Origin: Nothopassalora personata
Lineage: Eukaryota > Ascomycota > Dothideomycetes > Mycosphaerellales > Mycosphaerellaceae
Direction of reading: 5' to 3'
Assembly (NCBI GenBank): GCA_033816765.1
Contig: CM066291.1
Location: forward strand, 4,092,001 to 4,156,000
DNA: 64,000 bases
Part shown: positions 58,630 to 64,000 of the stretch, piece by piece
How the letters are laid out: each line of letters begins with the position of its first letter
Numbering within the stretch: position 1 is the stretch's first letter
The notes under the pieces: generated by a model
Databases searched by the model: none
What the model saw: only the letters and a program-made list of their open reading frames with translations
What the model was told of the DNA's origin: nothing
Made by a program: the position numbers and the translations under genes

Positions 58630-58638
58630 TAGCAACAC
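58630..58638. repeat. 9-bp target-site duplication, right copy
   Basis: TAGCAACAC; see the left copy at 58295-58303. Confidence 0.75.
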
Positions 58639-59280
58639 GTGTATGTCGTCTCTGTTGTCGAAGAGTGCGCATTGGCCAGAGCTTATGATGGTGCCATGGG
58701 AGCAAACATCTGGGTGTGCAAATTGTCGAAGACACCGACATCCACGATGCCCGGTTTGGAGACAGGAGGCGTCACGCACGGCTTCGGCAACACAGCAGGG
58801 CGCAGGGAGTAGTTTTTGGTGTAGCGTCTGCTTTGAACTCCGATTCCTTGTCATCCCGCAGCGGACGTGATAGCCGCAGCCGCTCGACTCGTACGCGCTG
58901 TGCAGTACAAAGTCCCGATGGACCTGGCTGTTCTGCAAGATTGTGTCGCATATTTGTCACACTGCAGGGCCGCAGTGCGCTGACTGACCATGGCTCTGTA
59001 TGAACATGGCTGACCAAGGAGAATTCGTCGCCATATGTTGTTATCAAATATCGCCGATATCTCTTAACAGAAATATTATATAGCATAATCGCACGGCGTA
59101 AGAGGAGTCTCGACTTGGAGCTGGGTCTGTACTGCTAGTGGCGCCCAAAACTGGTGGTACTTCACCGCCATATATCGCGCTCGGTGACAAAAGCTTGCCC
59201 GCACGGCGAGATCCAGATGGCACGCCATCCACCATTGAACACAGCTACCAACACCTTCCATCAAGTCCTTCATCGCCAAG
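58639..59280. other. Intergenic, promoter of the uL3m gene
   Basis: About 640 bp; no gene recognised. Confidence 0.45.
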
Positions 59281-60216
59281 ATGCCTCCAGCACCACCAGC
59301 GCCGGTCTTCGCGGTACCGCCCCGCTTTCTGTGTCCGTCTGTACCCCGTCAATTCGTACGCACCATTAGGTCGATACAGCCAAAACAGAGGGGAGGAACA
59401 CACCCCGAGCGCTTCAACCGGGGCAAGAACATGCCCATACTGGGATCTTCTCAGGACGCTGCTTTCCTGCGCAAGGAGGTCAATTTCCCATTGCGCACCG
59501 GCGCACTCGCGATAAAGAAGGGCATGACCGGCATATACGATCCGGCTACTGCGAAGCGCGAAGCATGCACAGTCCTACAGCTTGATCGATGCCAAGTCAC
59601 CGGACACAAGAGGCGAGACATACATGGCTACTGGGCTGTCCAAGTTGGCGCAGGCACGAAGGAGGCGCGAAACGTCACGAGACCTGAGCGAGGTCACTTC
59701 GCCGCGAGTAATGTTCCCATCAAACGACACTTGGCAGAGTTCCGCGTCAAGAACGAGCAAGGCTTGCCTGAGATTGGCAGTATCATCACGGCCGATCTAT
59801 TCCAGGAAGGCCAGTACGTCGATGCACGAGGAACAACCAGAGGAATGGGATTTGCAGGAGGCATGAAGCGATGGGGATTCAGTGGTCAGCCAGCATCGCA
59901 TGGTAACTCACTTACTCACAGAGCCATGGGTTCCGCAGGCGCCAGTCAAGGAAGTGGCTCACGTGTGCTTCCTGGCAAGAAGATGGCAGGTCGCATGGGC
60001 GGCGAACGCCATACTGTCCAGAACCTGAAGATCTTGAAGGTTGACCCAGAAAATGGGATCGTGGTAGTAAGCGGAGCCGTCCCAGGGCCGAAGTATAGTA
60101 TCGTCCAGCTTCAGGATGCAATCAAGAAGCCTTGGCCGAAAGTTGATGCCTTTGTGGGCCTGTCGAATCTTGGAGGAGAAGCGACCAAGGAGGTCCCAGC
60201 GGCGGCGGAAGCTTGA
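59281..60216 (+). CDS. MRPL9: Mitochondrial large-subunit ribosomal protein uL3m (MRPL9/MRPL3)
   Basis: A single exon of 311 residues. The N-terminus (Pro/Arg/Val-rich, no acids in the first ~40 residues: VPPRFLCPSVPRQFVRTIRS) is a plausible mitochondrial presequence. The L3 core follows: TGALAIKKGMTGIYDP, TVLQLDRCQVTGHKRRDIHG, the FAGGMKRWGFSGQPASHGNS hairpin that enters the peptidyl-transferase centre, and the GSRVLPGKKMAGRMGG loop. The C-terminus (VVSGAVPGPKYSIVQLQDAI) is also typical. It lacks cytosolic L3 features and is longer than bacterial L3 (~210) mainly by the presequence and C-terminal tail. Confidence 0.95.
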   Translation: MPPAPPAPVFAVPPRFLCPSVPRQFVRTIRSIQPKQRGGTHPERFNRGKNMPILGSSQDAAFLRKEVNFPLRTGALAIKKGMTGIYDPATAKREACTVLQLDRCQVTGHKRRDIHGYWAVQVGAGTKEARNVTRPERGHFAASNVPIKRHLAEFRVKNEQGLPEIGSIITADLFQEGQYVDARGTTRGMGFAGGMKRWGFSGQPASHGNSLTHRAMGSAGASQGSGSRVLPGKKMAGRMGGERHTVQNLKILKVDPENGIVVVSGAVPGPKYSIVQLQDAIKKPWPKVDAFVGLSNLGGEATKEVPAAAEA

Positions 60217-62831
60217 TACACCGACTTCTTGTGACCGGATATGTACTTCGGCAACTATCAGGGGGCTTCCATCTTGCCGCATTAGGAGGAATGCAAGAGC
60301 CAGTTCATACAAGCTGCCTTGGCTCCCAGGTGCAGCAGCCGTTTGCAAATGATCAATCGGCCAGATTTCCACGGCACACGCCGATAACGTCTACGAACAG
60401 CACTTCGCCGGACAGAGAGAAGATCGGAAACGCTCGTTCGTGCCACCGGTATCCTAGTTACGGATCTGCTACTTACTGTACTCACCATGCTGGATACCAC
60501 GACATGACACCTTATCCCTTGCGCGGCACCAAGTCTTAGAAGCCGCCTACATGCGACAGCCGTTAGTCTGCGAGTGAGATCCGGCTATCAGACAAGACAT
60601 GGTCTAGACTGGTCGGGTCACACAGCGCACAAGCTTTACAGACATACATAAAATATGGAGGCATGCATGATCAGAACTGCTATCACGGTATGATTACATG
60701 CACCAATTAAAGCAGCCGGCTTAGCATGAATCCAAGTACGGCCCGGGCGCTCTCCGAAGGATCGCAACGTTGGCTGCGTCTCGCACGAAGGGACTCGCCG
60801 GGAGATCCGTGATAGACAGATATCAGTAATAGAGTTCATACTGCCCAGTATCCGTTACTCAGCGTCAGTCAAAAGATATTGCCACGGGGTCATTGTTCGT
60901 TCGATGCTGGAACTGTCCGACTGACCTCACCTGCTTACGCTGTCGACTTCCCTGCCACCGCAAGCAGCAGGCGTCCAGCGCCACTCCGATCGTAAACATG
61001 CAGCGTCTTGATACGTCGGAGGGTCACAACCCTCGTGTAGCCTCCCTTGTTTGTAAAGTGCCTACATCGCTCCATTCATAAAATTATTTATACTACGTCC
61101 TCTACGCATATAGGCACGTGTATATATGATAAGATAAGATAAAAGATACAGAGGGAACAAAACCTCCGTGTACAGTAGGAACAGGGGATCTATAAACTAT
61201 TCCCAGGGTTGCATATCGTTAGCGTGGCTCTGAAGAGAAGCCAGAGATAACGGCCAGTCGGCGCGCTTGCCTCGTCACAATCAGGCGCGGCCGTGCTGAC
61301 ACAACATCTTCCCGACGTAAACGCGTACGTAGCTCACGCCACATTCCCCTCTCACCCTTGGAACTCCCATACCCGAGGGCACCATCAACGCCGGAAGAGT
61401 GTAGATCCGGTATTATGACAGCCATAGATATCCACTAACATGTGCCCTCATTGACATTGTATATCATAAATACAATCTTTTCCTTCCGACGAATCAGTTT
61501 CAACTCAATGGCTCAGCTGTCAGCACCGAGTCCGTAGGTTTGATGCATTCCAGTTATGCGCACGTCTGGGTGCCAACCAACCTCGATGTGAGGATGTCGT
61601 TGGATGGGAGTGGGGTTGTCTTTGCGCTGTTTCAGATGGGGATTTTGGTCAGGATAGGATCTGAAATTGTCCTCTTGGCCGTTAATTTATGGTCACCGCC
61701 ACAAGTCTCGTAATGATAAAGCCATTATTGTGTCAATGAATTCCACGAGGATTGCATATTTTCCTACACCACGGACCGCCACGGTGCCGTCGCCACTGGT
61801 GGATCGGAGAAGCACCCAAGCCGTTCACCGATGCTTTGAGGCTCGGGACATCAACTGTTACATGAAGCATAACTGATGTATTGAAGTAGTGTCTACAGTG
61901 CGAAGGAAAGGAAGTATATAAGCTACTAGTTAGGCTGACTAAGCCTGCACATGCTGCATACGTCACAGTATTCACCGTTCACCAAGTCTGTTTCCCGTAA
62001 CGTAGTGGTATAGCAATTCTGATGGCGCTGGAGATGACCTGTCATGGCTCGGAGCCAAACATGCTATGGAGGGTGCGGAATCGAAGCAGTCATTCTGCTG
62101 TGTCCAGTCTACGTCGCTGTCTTTTGTCTCGACTGCCCGAAGCGTAGTTCGTGTAGGGACACAGGTGACTACAACGCTTCCACTGTCAGCGATCGTGTTT
62201 GGCTCCATGGTATGGGGTAGTGGCTGATGGGAAGCAGTTCACCGGTGGCCAATATCTTCGATCGAAGGACAATACCTCAGTCGATGGTGTTCGAATGAGC
62301 ATCTTCTGCACTCGGGAAGATTTTCCAGCTAAAGGCGATTGTGCTGCATCTCAGACGGGTTCAATTCCTGCTCGCTCTGAAGGATTGACGCTACATAGCG
62401 AAGTATTACACCACTGCCACTGCTACGAATGACAATGTACATCGAGGTTATGTGAGATGACGGCGTGAAGTGCTGGAAAATACTGTACCCTGCTCTAGAT
62501 CGACCAATATGAACTCGTAAGGACCGGGCCAAGTAGTCGTCAAGTCAAAGATGATTATTCTGTGTGCCAATTTATTGCGAAAGGTCATCGTGTCCAAATG
62601 TGACTGGTTGATTGCGAATATATATCATGATACGATCTGGCAGTAGTCAGCGATCGCCTCGCAATGGCGTAAGACCTGATATCTCTGTACAATGATTTTT
62701 TTTGCTCTGCGATGGGAATGAACTTAACCAAACTGGGACTATTTCAAACACGAAGAATATTCTTTTTGTATTTCTTCTGCCAGCTCCCGATATGCTGCTA
62801 CACGCTGGAATCGCAACGCAATTCGCGCTGT
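60217..62831. other. 2.6-kb spacer, no gene recognised
   Basis: The sequence is stop-rich with only short ORFs. There is an AT-rich, GATAAGATAA-like low-complexity patch near 61128-61145. A B-box-like GGTTCAATTCC at 62359-62369 lacks a matching tRNA fold. The region is convergent: 3' sides of the uL3m gene and ALG10. Confidence 0.45.
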
Positions 62832-64000
62832 CTACCACATGAACCTCTGCAAACTCCCCGGCTCGCTCTCCCACTCGAAAGTCCTGTACAAGAAGATATA
62901 CCCAGTGACAGCATTAATGATCAAGAACCAGATCGTCTCGATTACAACTCGGTAATCATAATCTGCCAGAATCGCGCTCCAGCTGGGTGTGTTCTTCTTG
63001 TCCATGTCTCTCAAGACATCAACTGTATACAGCGGTAAATGTATCCTCCAGATCACGAATGGTATAATGCAGTACCTTGGTTCGACCAGTGGTGCACTGC
63101 AGAGCGAAAGGGCTGCGGTGATGGTACAGACCAGTTGGAAGGAGACCATAGCCGAGGATTTGCCGTCCGGGAGACGCAGGATGCGTTGGCTGCTTTCAGT
63201 ATTACTTCTGTCCGTGCCTTGCTCGTAGGCTGCTGCGATCATCCCGGACGCTGGAGAGGTCTCGCCAGACTTGGAGCCGGCTGATGGTGCTTCGCCTCGC
63301 TGTTCGATACATGCCCAAGCTGTGACGACGTAGATTGGCGTCACCATGTATCTGACCCACCAAGGCCGCAGAAGGAGTTTGAAGATGTAGAAGTTGTAGT
63401 GGCGGTTGTCGGCCAGGGTAAAGGGATGGACGACCGTGTTGAAGCGGACGATGATCAAAGACAGTATGAGGAATCCAAAAGCGATGAGGACCCTGGGAAG
63501 GAAGTTCCGGCGACGGAAGACTTGGAGAGTTTCAATGTGTGCGAGTTGGCCGAGATGAGAGATAAAGATCAACGGTAGAAGAATGAAGTGTGGCAGGAGT
63601 AGTGGCCAGGCGAAGAACGCGATGAACGGCCAGAGGTAGAGCATTTGCGCGAAGTGTATGGTTGCGTTGTGGTTGCTTTTATCGCCAAGGACGACGCTGC
63701 CGTTCCAGAAGATGAAGGTCGCGAAGAGGACCAGAAGCGTAATATATGGTGCGAGCGCTGCGGCGAGTCGTGCCACGCGCTTTGGCTGTGTTAGTGCTTT
63801 CACTGCGCACACGATGATTGAGACTGTAGTACGGAGGTAGTCTGGTAACAAGTTAGTCTACCCGTGGCGTCGGAAGGTCATTGGCGGAAATCACCTTCAA
63901 TGTACGCATCCTTGGCTGGTGGATCATAAATGACATCCATCTTCCAGCTCGTCTTCGCCACACTGAAAGTCGTGTCACCAAAACCTTGTGTCCGCCGATA
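62832..64000 (-). CDS. ALG10: Alpha-1,2-glucosyltransferase Alg10/Die2, 3' part (5' end outside window)
   Basis: Two exons are visible on the minus strand, 64000-63895 (continuing past the edge) and 63841-62832, with a 53-bp intron (GTGATT donor, CAG acceptor). They encode ~371 C-terminal residues. Landmarks of Alg10: TSWKMDVIYDPPAKDAYIED, then many hydrophobic segments (YLWPFIAFFAWPLLLPHFIL; FVIWRIHLPLYTVDVLRD). The C-terminus has the WFLIINAVTGYIFLYRTFEW block. Alg10 adds the third, terminal glucose to the lipid-linked N-glycan precursor in the ER lumen. The N-terminal third, including the catalytic loop, lies beyond the window. Confidence 0.88.

Noticed and set aside
62330..62400. Possible tRNA (GGTTCAATTCC B-box match)
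   Set aside because: No acceptor or anticodon stem can be paired around it, and the T-stem itself pairs poorly.

Overview
The window reads as nuclear DNA of a filamentous ascomycete, most likely a dothideomycete (Mycosphaerellales-like; this placement is inference from gene content). Evidence: genes on both strands with short introns (about 49-155 bp) carrying GT..AG ends and CTRAC branch sites, fungal-specific families (PalA/Rim20, Ecl1, Zn2Cys6 regulators, CaMKK with a long insert, rhodopsin-like integral membrane relics), and AT-rich, TA-rich repeat remnants that look affected by repeat-induced point mutation (RIP).

Layout. 1-8.1 kb: end of an MFS exporter, ribosomal protein S23, an SCP-x type thiolase, an Atx1 copper chaperone and the pH-signalling Bro1 protein PalA/Rim20. 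8.1-17.4 kb: a very large CaMKK-type kinase between two gene-poor spacers, then the spliceosomal protein Cwf18. 17.4-27 kb: a PPR protein, an acidic hypothetical protein, PEX19 (a 3' exon restores its CaaX box), the SUMO E2 UBC9, and a secreted beta-propeller lyase-like protein. 27-34.5 kb: a Cys-rich ORF, a tRNA-headed SINE-like element with a 16-bp target-site duplication ending on the start codon of a FAD oxidoreductase, a frameshifted gene with a possible CheD/NTAN-like motif, HEM2, an ankyrin relic and an HSL-type esterase.

34.5-46.7 kb is a decay zone. It holds a rhodopsin-like membrane pseudogene split by a TIR element with a TA duplication, about 5 kb with no recognisable gene, one intact small gene (Ecl1 family), a formate/nitrite transporter pseudogene and a broken gene with an HExxH motif. 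From 46.7 kb intact genes return: an AAAP amino-acid transporter, a Dot5/PrxQ peroxiredoxin, an unrecognised coiled-coil protein, a small protein with three CxxC-x6-CxH modules, and a Zn2Cys6 / maltose-acetyltransferase-like fusion. 58.3-58.6 kb is a Mutator-like MITE with a 9-bp duplication. Mitochondrial ribosomal protein uL3m and the 3' part of ALG10 close the window.

Most identified genes are housekeeping and do not form a pathway or biosynthetic cluster. Two are peroxisome-linked (SCP-x thiolase, PEX19). The most novel-looking items are the CxxC-x6-CxH protein, the SINE with an oligo-T end, the MULE-type MITE and the hexapeptide fusion that appears to lack its catalytic histidine.
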